Positions 9,072 to 17,746 of a stretch of 64,000 bases of DNA are shown here, in pieces. The stretch spans positions 1-64,000 of the forward strand of contig CAZVZG010000007.1 in the NCBI GenBank assembly GCA_964630785.1. Reading direction: 5' to 3'. The notes beneath the pieces were generated by a model that was not told where the DNA came from, ran no database searches, and saw only the letters and a program-made list of their open reading frames with translations. The DNA is from JADLCX01 sp964630785 (GTDB lineage: Bacteria > Planctomycetota > Phycisphaerae > Phycisphaerales > UBA1924). How positions within the stretch are numbered: the first letter of the stretch is position 1; every line of letters starts with the position of its first letter. Position numbers and translations under genes: made by a program.

Positions 9072-12000
9072 ATGCGCGTCTGTGGCCCTCGGAACAGGTC
9101 CGGCAAAGCGGCGGGCTGTCTGGCCCTCGCGCTGATCGTGGCGTTCGCCCTCGGCGGTCTCACCTCCGGCGCACGGGCCGATCAACCGACCCCCGACGGT
9201 GTGTGGTCGCTCCTGCCCGAGCACGACCCTGCTGTCAAAGCGGCCAAGCCGTGGATTAGGCCGGTCGCGGGCCAGGCCCTCACCGCCAACCTGGTCCGCC
9301 TTCGCGCTGTCCTCGCGGGCGCGCCGCTGGAAAACGGACCCGACGCCCGGGCGCACCCATTACTGCTCGAACTACCCGATCCCAACGGCCGGCTTCAGGT
9401 GTTCAGCGTCGTCGAGTCGCCGATCATGGAGCCGGGGCTGGCGGCCCAGTTCCCCGAGATCAAGACCTACGTCGGTCAGGGCGTGACCGATCCGCTGGCC
9501 ACGCTGCGGGCGGACGTCACGATGCAGGGGTTCCACGCCCAGGTGCTGTCGCCTGAGGGCTCGGGCGGGATGGGCGGGGTGGGCGGAGTGGGGGGGGCGG
9601 GGGGGTGGTACATCGACCCCTTCTCCGCGCTCGACACGGCGCACTACACGAGTTACTTCCGCAAGGCCCTCGTGCGCACCGACAGCTGGAGTTGCGGCAC
9701 CGAGCCCGGCCCCTCACTGGGGGTGCGGGGCACGGTCGGCGGCCTCTCGACCGGTCCGACACGCCGGACCTATCGCCTGGCGTGCGCGTGTACGGGCGAG
9801 TACGCCGCGTTTCATGGGGGAACGGCGGGGCTGGCGCAATCGGCGATTGTGACCGCGATCAACCGCGTCACGGGCGTGTACGAGGTCGAGTTGTGCATCC
9901 GGCTCACGCTGGTGTCCAACAACAACCTGATCGTGTACACCAACGCCTCGACCGATCCATACACCAACACCAACGGCTCGGCGATGCTCTTGCAGAACCA
10001 GACGACCATCACCAACCGGATCGGATCGGCGAACTACGACATCGGCCACGTGTTCTCGACCGGTGGCGGCGGGATCGCGGGGCTGGGCGTGGTCTGCCAG
10101 TCGTCGAGCAAGGCCCGCGGCGTCACCGGTTCGCCCTCGCCCACGGGCGACGCCTTCTGGATCGACTACGTCGCGCACGAGATGGGCCACCAGTTCGGCG
10201 CCAACCACAACTTCCAGGGCGTCACCGACAGTTGTGGCGGAGGCAACCGCAACGGCCCGACCGCCGATGAGCCCGGCTCGGGCTCGACGATCATGGGTTA
10301 CGCGGGAATCTGCGGCACCGACGATCTTCAGGCTCACTCGGACGCGTACTTCAACTTCATCTCCTACCAGGAGATCCGCTCCTATATCGACGGGACGAGC
10401 TGCGGCACGTCGGCGACGACCTCCAACTCCGCGCCGACGGTGACGGTTTCGGGCGGGGGGACCATCCCCCGGGGAACGCCCTTCGCGCTCGCGGCCAACG
10501 GATCGGACCCCGATGGCGATCCAATCACCTACTGCTGGGAGGACCGCAACTTCGGCGGCTCGACCGGCACAACGCTCGCGTCGCCGGATAACGGCGTCAT
10601 GCCGCTGTTCCGCTCGTTCGGCGCAACGACGAGCCCGACCCGGCTGTTCCCCAGGCTCGCCACCGTGCTCTCGGGCGGCACCGACAACGAAGAGAAGTAC
10701 CCACAGGTGTCGCGGAGCTCGTTCCGCTTCCGCGTCACCGTCCGTGACAACCGCGCGGGCGGGGGAGGGGTTAACACCGCCGACGTGACACTCGGCGTCA
10801 CCGCCGCGGCCGGGCCGTTCACCGTGACCGCCCCGCCCGCGGGTACCGCCTGGACCACGGGCACGTCCCGAACCGTGTCGTGGAGCGTCGCCAACACCGC
10901 GTCTGCCCCCGTGAACTGCGCGAACGTCGCGATCCTCCTCTCTACCGACGGCGGCAACACTTTCCCGATCACGCTCCTGTCCAGCACACCCAACAACGGC
11001 TCGGCCATGGTGAATGTTCCTGACAATCCGACCAGCGCGGGGCGCATCAAGGTCCAGTCGATCGGCAACGTGTTCTACAACATCAACGCCGGGCCGATCA
11101 CGATCGTTTCGGGCGTGTGCACGTCCGCCTCAATCGCGGCACAGCCGACCTCGCAGACCACGTGCGCCGGCAGCAACGCCACGTTCACGATGGCCGCGGA
11201 CGGGAGCCCGCCCCTGAACTATCAATGGCGAAAGGGCTCGACACCCGTGGGTGTCAACTCGCCGACGCTGACCATCTCGCCGGTCACCGGCGTGGACGCG
11301 GGGAACTACACCTGCACGGTGACCAACGCCTGCGGCTCGGCGGCGACCGACGCGGTGAGCCTCGCCGTGAGCTCGCCTGTGCAAATCTCCTCCGGGCCTT
11401 CGCCGATGACCCGCTGCCCGGGCGAGTCGGTGTCGTTCTCCGTGGCCGCGACGGGCGACCCTGCGCCGACATACCAGTGGCGCAAGGGTGGTTCGCCAAT
11501 CGCCGGCGCGACCGGCAGCACGTACACGATCGACCCGGTGAGCGAGGCCGACTCCGGCAGCTACGACTGCGTTGTGGCCAACGTCTGCGGCAACGCGAGC
11601 TCGGGCGCGGCCGCGCTTTCGGTTCAGGGCGGTGTCGGCTTCATCGCCGATCCGCTCGACGAGACGATCTGCGAGGGCGACCCGGTGACCTTCTTCGTCA
11701 CCGTCTCGGGCGCCGGGCCGTTCGCGTATCAGTGGCGACTGGAAGGCGCGGACATCCCGGGCGCAACCGGCCCCAACTATTCCCTCAATCCGGCGACAAC
11801 CCTCGATGCCGGTCTGTATGACTGCGTGGTCACGGGCGGCTGCGGCACATCGACCAGCGGCGCGGGCCTGCTGATCGTGCGAGAGTGGCCTTCGTTCAGC
11901 GCCCAACCGGCGTCGATCGCTCGTTGCCCGGGCGAGGCCGCGTCGTTCAGCGTGACCGCGCACGGGTTTGGCCCGCTGGCCTACCAGTGGCGCAAAGGCG

Positions 12001-12851
12001 GGACCGACATCGTCGGGGCGTCATCCCCGACGCTCAATATCCCGTCCGTCGCTCCAACGGACGTCGGTAACTACGACTGCGTGGTGACCGGCGGGTGCGG
12101 GATCTCGACCTCCAACCCGGCCTCGCTGTCACTGACGGACGGACCGAGTATCGCGCAGCAGCCGCAGCCTCAATCCGTGTGCGAGGGCGCCGCGGCCGTG
12201 TTCACGGTCGCGGCAGGAGGGGGGGGCACGAGGGTCAACGGCTATCAATGGCGTCGCGGCGAGACGGACTTGATCGACGGACTGTCGGGCTCCGGCTCGG
12301 TCATCGCCGGCGCGGCGACCGCCTCGCTCTCGATCACCGGCGTGGGTGCGGGCGACGTCGGCGCCTATTCGTGCGTATTGAGCAGCCCTTGCGGCACGGC
12401 GTCAAGCGATCCGGCCGCGCTCGCTGTCGTGCCGGCGCTCAGCATCACCCAGCAGCCTGCGAGCCTGAGCGCCTGCCTCGGGACTCAGGTTACGCTCACC
12501 GTTGCAGCGACCGGCGATGGCCCGCTGGGGTATCAATGGCGAAGGAACACCGCCGAACTCGCCGGCCAGACCGGACCGACCCTGAGCATCGCCGCGCTCG
12601 GGCCGGACAACGCCGGCGCGTACGACTGCGTCGTCACCGGCCCCTGCGGCTCGGTCACGAGTGATGCCGCCGCCGTCGCCCTGTGCGTGCCCGACTTCAA
12701 CTGCTCGGGCGTGGTGAGCGTGCAAGACATCTTCGACTACCTCGCCGGATACTTCGCGGGCGAGGCGCGGGCCGACGTGAACGCCTCGGGAGTCATCAGC
12801 GTGCAGGACATCTTCGACTTCCTCGCGGCGTACTTTGCCGGCTGCCCCTGA
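9072..12851 (+). CDS. secreted reprolysin-like zinc metalloprotease with Ig-like repeats and GC-type dockerin
   Basis: A 1259-residue exported protein. A signal peptide (hydrophobic LALALIVAFALGGL, ending near ARA) is followed by a propeptide-like region. The metzincin catalytic domain has HEMGHQFGANH at residues 369-379, matching HExxHxxGxxH, and a later STIMGYAG Met-turn. A linker domain of about 250 residues comes next. Six Ig-like repeats of roughly 80 residues follow, each with the pattern YQWR-(K/R)-G and a closing (Y)DCVVT-CG. The C-terminus is a paired dockerin-like motif (SVQDIFDYLAGYFAG, then SVQDIFDFLAAYFAGCP). NCBI families call such proteins GC-type dockerin domain-anchored proteins. 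It is probably an extracellular or surface protease. The start at 9072 is preferred because a signal peptide follows it directly. Confidence 0.88.
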   Translation: MRVCGPRNRSGKAAGCLALALIVAFALGGLTSGARADQPTPDGVWSLLPEHDPAVKAAKPWIRPVAGQALTANLVRLRAVLAGAPLENGPDARAHPLLLELPDPNGRLQVFSVVESPIMEPGLAAQFPEIKTYVGQGVTDPLATLRADVTMQGFHAQVLSPEGSGGMGGVGGVGGAGGWYIDPFSALDTAHYTSYFRKALVRTDSWSCGTEPGPSLGVRGTVGGLSTGPTRRTYRLACACTGEYAAFHGGTAGLAQSAIVTAINRVTGVYEVELCIRLTLVSNNNLIVYTNASTDPYTNTNGSAMLLQNQTTITNRIGSANYDIGHVFSTGGGGIAGLGVVCQSSSKARGVTGSPSPTGDAFWIDYVAHEMGHQFGANHNFQGVTDSCGGGNRNGPTADEPGSGSTIMGYAGICGTDDLQAHSDAYFNFISYQEIRSYIDGTSCGTSATTSNSAPTVTVSGGGTIPRGTPFALAANGSDPDGDPITYCWEDRNFGGSTGTTLASPDNGVMPLFRSFGATTSPTRLFPRLATVLSGGTDNEEKYPQVSRSSFRFRVTVRDNRAGGGGVNTADVTLGVTAAAGPFTVTAPPAGTAWTTGTSRTVSWSVANTASAPVNCANVAILLSTDGGNTFPITLLSSTPNNGSAMVNVPDNPTSAGRIKVQSIGNVFYNINAGPITIVSGVCTSASIAAQPTSQTTCAGSNATFTMAADGSPPLNYQWRKGSTPVGVNSPTLTISPVTGVDAGNYTCTVTNACGSAATDAVSLAVSSPVQISSGPSPMTRCPGESVSFSVAATGDPAPTYQWRKGGSPIAGATGSTYTIDPVSEADSGSYDCVVANVCGNASSGAAALSVQGGVGFIADPLDETICEGDPVTFFVTVSGAGPFAYQWRLEGADIPGATGPNYSLNPATTLDAGLYDCVVTGGCGTSTSGAGLLIVREWPSFSAQPASIARCPGEAASFSVTAHGFGPLAYQWRKGGTDIVGASSPTLNIPSVAPTDVGNYDCVVTGGCGISTSNPASLSLTDGPSIAQQPQPQSVCEGAAAVFTVAAGGGGTRVNGYQWRRGETDLIDGLSGSGSVIAGAATASLSITGVGAGDVGAYSCVLSSPCGTASSDPAALAVVPALSITQQPASLSACLGTQVTLTVAATGDGPLGYQWRRNTAELAGQTGPTLSIAALGPDNAGAYDCVVTGPCGSVTSDAAAVALCVPDFNCSGVVSVQDIFDYLAGYFAGEARADVNASGVISVQDIFDFLAAYFAGCP

Positions 12852-13003
12852 ACGCGGACCGGCGCGTGTTTGCGAGGCCGGGCCGCGGGCTTTGACGGGG
12901 CCGCCGCAGCGGCGCGTCCCTGTGCCGGCACACCCCCCTCCCGGGTCATAGAATCGCCCGATCACAACGCCCAATCCGGGGGCCGGGTGCGGAGAACGGA
13001 TAC

Positions 13004-15862
13004 ATGATGCGCTCGAAGTGGGCCGCGATGGCGGCCGCGTTGGTCCTTGCGGGTTTGACGGCCGGTCCGGCCCGGGGTCAGGCCCTGCCGACCGATCCGC
13101 GGCTGGTGACGGGCGAGCTGCCCAACGGGATGAAGTACATCGTGAGCAAGCACGCCAACCCGCCCGGGCGCGCCGCGATGTGGATCCACGTCTCGACTGG
13201 CTCGCTCAACGAGACGGACAAGGAACGCGGCATCTCACACTACCTCGAGCACATGGCCTTCAACGGCAGCGAGAACTTCCCGCCCGGGAGCGTGATCGAC
13301 TACTTCCAGAGCATGGGCCTGAACTTCGGTCGCGATCAGAACGCGTTCACGAGCTTCGACCAGACGACCTTCCAGCTCGCCTTCCCGGACAACAAGCCCG
13401 AGACCATCGACAAGGGCATGAAGTTCTTCGCCGACGTCGCCGGTCGGCTGAGCCTGCTGCAGACCGAGATCGACTCGGAGCGGCAGGTCATCATGGAGGA
13501 GAAGCGGGCCCGATCCGGCGTTCAGCAGCGCATGCAGGACTACGTGCTGGCCCGCATCGCCCCCGGCTCCATCATCGGCGATCGCCTGCCCATCGGCGTT
13601 GATGAGACGCTCGCCAAGCTCAACCGCGACGACTTCGTGGCCTATTACGGCAAGTGGTACGTGCCCGGCAACATGACGCTCATGGTCGTGGCCGACGCCG
13701 ATCCGCAGATGATCGTCGACGACATCAAGAAGAACTTCGGTGCCGGCGACAAGGCGCCCGTGCCCGCCGACCAGGACCCCGGCGTGCGCCCGTACAAGGC
13801 CGACCGCGCGATCGTGGCCACCGACCCGGAGTACACCGAGGGCTCGGTCGCGATGATGGCGATCGGCCCCAAAGAGCCGCCGGCGACCACCGTGCCGCTG
13901 ATGCGGCGTGATCTGGTGCGTCAGCTCGCCACCAGCGCGTTCAACCGGCGTATCGGGGCGAAGATCAACAAGGGCGGCACAGCCTACCTCTCGGCGTCGG
14001 CGATGGCCCAGAACCTCTTCGGCGCGGGGATGCTGCGCCAGGTCAGCGCCGACGGCAAGCCCGAGGACTGGCGCAAGCTCCTCACCGAACTGGGCGAGGA
14101 CGTGCAGCGGGCCCGTCTGCACGGGTTCAGCGACCGCGAGCTCGACGACGTCCGCAAGCAGATCATCGCCGGGCAGGAGCAGTTCGTCGCGCAGGAGTCC
14201 ACCATGCCGGCCCGCGCCGTGCTCGGACGGATGAACCGCGCCGTCAACGACGGCGAGCCGATCATGTCGGCACAGCAGGAGTTGGACCTGGTCAAGCAGA
14301 TCCTCCCCACGATCACGGCCGAGGAAGTCTCCAAGGCGTTCGCCGAGCTCTTCGACCCGGCCAACGTGACCTTCCTTGCCGAACTCCCGACCACGGCCAA
14401 CCCGCCGACCGAGGCGGAGCTGGTCAGCCTCGGTCAGGCCGCTTTCAGCGTCAAGCCCGAGAAGCTCGCCGAAGAGGCCCGCGCGACCGCGCTCATGGAC
14501 AAGCTCCCCGAGCCGGGCAAGGTCGTTGAAAGCGTGACCCACGAGCCCAGCGCCGTACTCAGCGGGTGGCTCGACAACGGCGTGCGGTTCCACCATCGCT
14601 TCATGGACTACCACAAGGACCAGGCCTCCGTTGTCATCTCGCTGGCCGCGGGCACGCTGCAGGAAACCGACGCCGACCGCGGTATCGCCGACGTGGCGGC
14701 GCTCGCGTGGGGCCGCCCGGCCACGAGCAAGCTCTCCTCGACCGAAGTCCGCGACCTGATGACGGGCAAGAAGGTCCGCGTCGGCGGTGGGTCGGACATG
14801 GACACCATGACCCTCTCCGTCAGCGGCAACCCTGCCGATCTGGAGGAGGGCATGAAGCTCGCTTACCTGCTGCTGACCGACCCGGTGATCGAGCCCGCGG
14901 CCCTGGAGCAGTGGAAGAAGGAAGAGCTCCAGTCCATCGAGCAGCGCAAGACCGACGTGCGCGGCGCACTGGCCGAGGCGATGGCCGACGCCGTGTACCC
15001 GCAGACCGACTCTCGCACCCATCCGCTCACCGCGGCCGAGGTCAACGCCGTCACGCTCGACGCGGCCGAATCCTGGCTGCGCAACGCCATCGACACCGCG
15101 CCCATCGAGGTCTCCGTCGTCGGCGACATCGACAAGGACAAGGCCCTGGCGCTGGTGACCCGCTACATCGGTTCGCTCCCCAAGCGCGAGCGGGTCTCCT
15201 CCACGACGCTCGACAGCCTTCGCAACATCAAGAAGGTGCCCGGCCCGCGCAGCGTTGAGCGCACGCTCGACACCAAGACCAAGCTCGCGCTGGTGTTCGA
15301 CGGCTTTTACGGCGCCGACCTCGACAACGTCGTGGACACGCGCCTGCTTCAGCTCGCCTCCCGCGTCATCAGCACGCGCATGATCGACACCATCCGCGAG
15401 AAGGAGCAGCTCGCCTACAGCCCCAACTGCGGCAACCGCCCCGGAACCGACTTCCCGGGCTTCGGCCTCTTCATCGCCGCGATCCCCACCGAGCCGAGCA
15501 AGGTCGATCGGCTCATGGCCGCGGTGGACGCGGAGTACGCCGGGTTCGCCAAGACCGGCCCGACGGCCGACGAACTCACGACCGCCCGAAAGCAGATCGC
15601 CAACACGCTCGACGAGCAGATGAAGGAGCCTAGCTTCTGGACGGCGCGCCTGAGCCAACTCGACTACCGCGGCATCAACCTCGACGATATCGTGAACTCG
15701 GCCGCGGAACAGCAGAAGTACACCGCCGAGCAGATCAAGGACGCCTTCAACAAGTACTACAAGCCGGAGGCGGTGCTGAAGGTGGTGATCCGTCCGGCGG
15801 CGTCGGCCGAAGGCTCGGTTGCGCCCGCGGCGGAGAAGCCCGCAACACCCTCGTCGAACTGA
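13004..15862 (+). CDS. secreted M16-family zinc metallopeptidase (two-domain, pitrilysin-like)
   Basis: A 952-residue exported peptidase. A signal peptide (AAMAAALVLAGLTAGPARG) is followed by the first M16 domain, with the inverted zinc motif HYLEH at residues 79-83. A downstream ERQVIMEEKRARSGV supplies the third zinc ligand (Glu). The second, non-catalytic M16 half begins around residue 515 and contains TREKEQLAYS-like REKEQLAYSP and PGFGLFIAAIPTEP, the usual substrate-lid region. The family cleaves small or unfolded peptides. The half-length protein encoded at 6377-7906 is a paralogue of this second half. GGAG lies about 9 bp before the ATG. A strong terminator follows the gene. Confidence 0.93.
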   Translation: MMRSKWAAMAAALVLAGLTAGPARGQALPTDPRLVTGELPNGMKYIVSKHANPPGRAAMWIHVSTGSLNETDKERGISHYLEHMAFNGSENFPPGSVIDYFQSMGLNFGRDQNAFTSFDQTTFQLAFPDNKPETIDKGMKFFADVAGRLSLLQTEIDSERQVIMEEKRARSGVQQRMQDYVLARIAPGSIIGDRLPIGVDETLAKLNRDDFVAYYGKWYVPGNMTLMVVADADPQMIVDDIKKNFGAGDKAPVPADQDPGVRPYKADRAIVATDPEYTEGSVAMMAIGPKEPPATTVPLMRRDLVRQLATSAFNRRIGAKINKGGTAYLSASAMAQNLFGAGMLRQVSADGKPEDWRKLLTELGEDVQRARLHGFSDRELDDVRKQIIAGQEQFVAQESTMPARAVLGRMNRAVNDGEPIMSAQQELDLVKQILPTITAEEVSKAFAELFDPANVTFLAELPTTANPPTEAELVSLGQAAFSVKPEKLAEEARATALMDKLPEPGKVVESVTHEPSAVLSGWLDNGVRFHHRFMDYHKDQASVVISLAAGTLQETDADRGIADVAALAWGRPATSKLSSTEVRDLMTGKKVRVGGGSDMDTMTLSVSGNPADLEEGMKLAYLLLTDPVIEPAALEQWKKEELQSIEQRKTDVRGALAEAMADAVYPQTDSRTHPLTAAEVNAVTLDAAESWLRNAIDTAPIEVSVVGDIDKDKALALVTRYIGSLPKRERVSSTTLDSLRNIKKVPGPRSVERTLDTKTKLALVFDGFYGADLDNVVDTRLLQLASRVISTRMIDTIREKEQLAYSPNCGNRPGTDFPGFGLFIAAIPTEPSKVDRLMAAVDAEYAGFAKTGPTADELTTARKQIANTLDEQMKEPSFWTARLSQLDYRGINLDDIVNSAAEQQKYTAEQIKDAFNKYYKPEAVLKVVIRPAASAEGSVAPAAEKPATPSSN

Positions 15863-15886
15863 CACGAGGTGTGATGAACCAATCTC

Positions 15887-15918
15887 CAGGGCCGCGCCCC
15901 TTCGGCGCGGCCCTGTTT
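15887..15918 (+). terminator. rho-independent terminator after the M16 peptidase gene
   Basis: A perfect 12-bp GC-rich stem (CAGGGCCGCGCC / GGCGCGGCCCTG) with a 5-nt loop is followed by TTTCGTT. It lies 24 bp past the stop codon. Confidence 0.85.
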
Positions 15919-15955
15919 CGTTGAAAGGGGGCCGATCGTCGTCGGGTGTGGGCGG

Positions 15956-16912
15956 CTATGTGTCCGATCGGTCGGGTGTCGGAGATTCGGCGCGCTCAAT
16001 CGAGGGCGAGCGGTATCCGGAGGACAGTTCACCAACCTGAAGCCCATCCCACGCCAGCCCCATCCCCTCCGGCAGGGCCGCGTCGACCTCCGCGTGCATC
16101 ACCTCGTGGGCCATGTGGACGAACCAGGTCCGTGCGGCCGCGATGTTGGCCGCGGCGCTCACCGCCTCGTCGATGCTGAAGTGCGTGGGGTGCTTGCGCG
16201 GGCGCAGGGCGTCGAGCACGAGCGTCCGCAGGCCGGTCAGACGCCGCCAGCTTTCGGGCGGGATGGCCGACACGTCGGTGCAGTAGGCCAGGGGGAAGGC
16301 CGATGGCGGATGTCGGATTTCGGATAGCGGATGGGATGGAACCGACGCCGCGGATTCTTCTTCACATCCGCCATCCGCTATCCGCCATCCGATATCGTCA
16401 ACGCGGTATCCCACGATCGGTAGCCGCCCGTGCAGCAGGCGGATCGGCGTGAACCGCGCGCCGTGGATGTCGATCGGCCGCTCGGGCTCGATCGTGTGCG
16501 CGATGAGCGTGGCCACGAAACTGTCGTTGATGTTGTTGCGCGACTCGAAGATGTGGGCGAACACACGCCGGAGGTGGTCGAGTGTGTGCGCCTCGCCGTA
16601 GATGTCGATCGGGGCCTTCTGCACGGCGTTGAACCGGCGCACCTCGTCGAGGCCGAAGGTGTGGTCGACGTGGTTGTGGGTGAAGAGCACGGCGTCGCAG
16701 CGGGTGAGCCCGTGTTGCAGGGCCTGCTGGCGCAGGTCGGGCGTGGTGTCGATGAGCACGCAGCGCGGGCGGCCGGCCGGGTCGATCCACTCGACGGCCG
16801 CGCCGGTGCGGAGCCGCCGGTCGCGCGGGTCGCTGGAAGTGCACACCCGGCACGCGCAGGCGATGGCGGGCACGCCCGCGCTGGTGCCCGTGCCGAGGAG
16901 GGTCAGACGCAT
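15956..16912 (-). CDS. MBL-fold hydrolase, PhnP-like, with in-frame repeat insertion
   Basis: A 318-residue metallo-beta-lactamase-fold protein. The N-terminus MRLTLLGTGTSAGVPAIACACRVC and the zinc motif HNHVDHTFGLDE are typical of the PhnP/phosphoribosyl cyclic phosphodiesterase-like branch. Later ligand-bearing segments are LAYCTDVSAIP and WFVHMAHEVMH. The exact substrate is unknown. Between GYRVDD and FPLAYCTDV lies a roughly 35-residue insertion (IGWRIADGG, later SEIRHPPSAFP). It is encoded by a GGAT-rich inverted repeat and is absent from the canonical fold at this position. Genes upstream and downstream are on the other strand, so it is monocistronic. Confidence 0.8.
   Translation of the reverse strand: MRLTLLGTGTSAGVPAIACACRVCTSSDPRDRRLRTGAAVEWIDPAGRPRCVLIDTTPDLRQQALQHGLTRCDAVLFTHNHVDHTFGLDEVRRFNAVQKAPIDIYGEAHTLDHLRRVFAHIFESRNNINDSFVATLIAHTIEPERPIDIHGARFTPIRLLHGRLPIVGYRVDDIGWRIADGGCEEESAASVPSHPLSEIRHPPSAFPLAYCTDVSAIPPESWRRLTGLRTLVLDALRPRKHPTHFSIDEAVSAAANIAAARTWFVHMAHEVMHAEVDAALPEGMGLAWDGLQVGELSSGYRSPSIERAESPTPDRSDT
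16301..16397. repeat. GGAT-rich inverted repeat inserted in frame in the PhnP-like gene
   Basis: The left arm 16301-16339 consists of repeats such as GGCGGATGTCGGATTTCGGAT. The right arm 16363-16397 is the complementary ATCCGCCATCCGCTATCCGCC type. The arms can pair imperfectly around a roughly 23-nt centre. On the coding (minus) strand the arms read as SDIR/IADG-like peptides, and the frame is preserved. Confidence 0.8.
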
Positions 16913-16979
16913 GGGCGAGTGTATTCGGAGATGGGGGAGAGGGAGGGTGGAGGGGGGCGCGGTCGCCTAGACTCCGAGC

Positions 16980-17594
16980 ATGTCCGCTCTGACGCGATCG
17001 CCCGTGGATGGCAGCCTGACGGGGCTCCGGATGAACGCGCGGCGTTATTTTTCGCTGGGCGAGACCGCCGAACGCTACGAACTGGTGAATGGAGTGGTGC
17101 TCATGGCCCCGAGCGCTTCTTATGCGCACAACCGGATGGCCGCGGAGGTCATGTTCCAACTGCTCCGGTTCGCCGAGGAGACCGGCGAGATCGTGGCCGT
17201 GCACGAGACGGACGTGCGATTCTCCGATCTGGACGTGTACAGGCCCGACATCGTGGCGTACAAGGCGGCGCGGGTGTCGGGGAGGCCGGATCAACTTCGG
17301 GTGCCGCCCGACCTGGTGGTCGAGGTGCTGTCTGGGGCGAGGAAGCCCTTTGATCTCATCACGAAGAAGAACGATTATCAACGGTTCGGCGTGCGTGAAT
17401 ACTGGGTCGTTGATCCGGAGGACGGCTCGGTGCACTGCTGGCGCCGACGCGGCAAGAAGTTTGTGGAAGTGCGAGTGCGCGATGAATCACTGGTCTGCGC
17501 GGCGTTGCCCGGCTTCCGGCTCGACCTGACGCGTTTGCGAGCGCTGGTGGGCCCTATCGCTCGAAAGGCGCCGGTGCGCCGTCGCCGGCGATGA
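16980..17594 (+). CDS. Uma2-family (DUF820) PD-(D/E)XK-type protein
   Basis: A 204-residue protein of the Uma2 family, a restriction-endonuclease-like fold abundant in cyanobacteria and planctomycetes and of unclear function. Landmarks are RYFSLGETAERYELVNGVV near the N-terminus, then DVYRPDIVAY, PPDLVVEVLS, KKNDYQRFGVREYWVVDP, and a C-terminal basic tail RRRRR. The Asp in YRPD, the Glu in VVEVLS and the downstream Lys are the expected catalytic residues. It begins 67 bp from the divergently transcribed PhnP-like gene. No partner gene is evident. Confidence 0.88.
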   Translation: MSALTRSPVDGSLTGLRMNARRYFSLGETAERYELVNGVVLMAPSASYAHNRMAAEVMFQLLRFAEETGEIVAVHETDVRFSDLDVYRPDIVAYKAARVSGRPDQLRVPPDLVVEVLSGARKPFDLITKKNDYQRFGVREYWVVDPEDGSVHCWRRRGKKFVEVRVRDESLVCAALPGFRLDLTRLRALVGPIARKAPVRRRRR

Positions 17595-17746
17595 CTCCGC
17601 CGCGATGGTTATCGGCCCCCCCTCCCGCCCCATCCGTTCAAGCCCGATAACATGCACGTACCGGGCAAGCCCGCTTGCCCGCGTCCTGTAATCCAACGCG
17701 GGGCGACGCCCCATACCGATAGTCACCGAACACGGAGCGATCCCTC

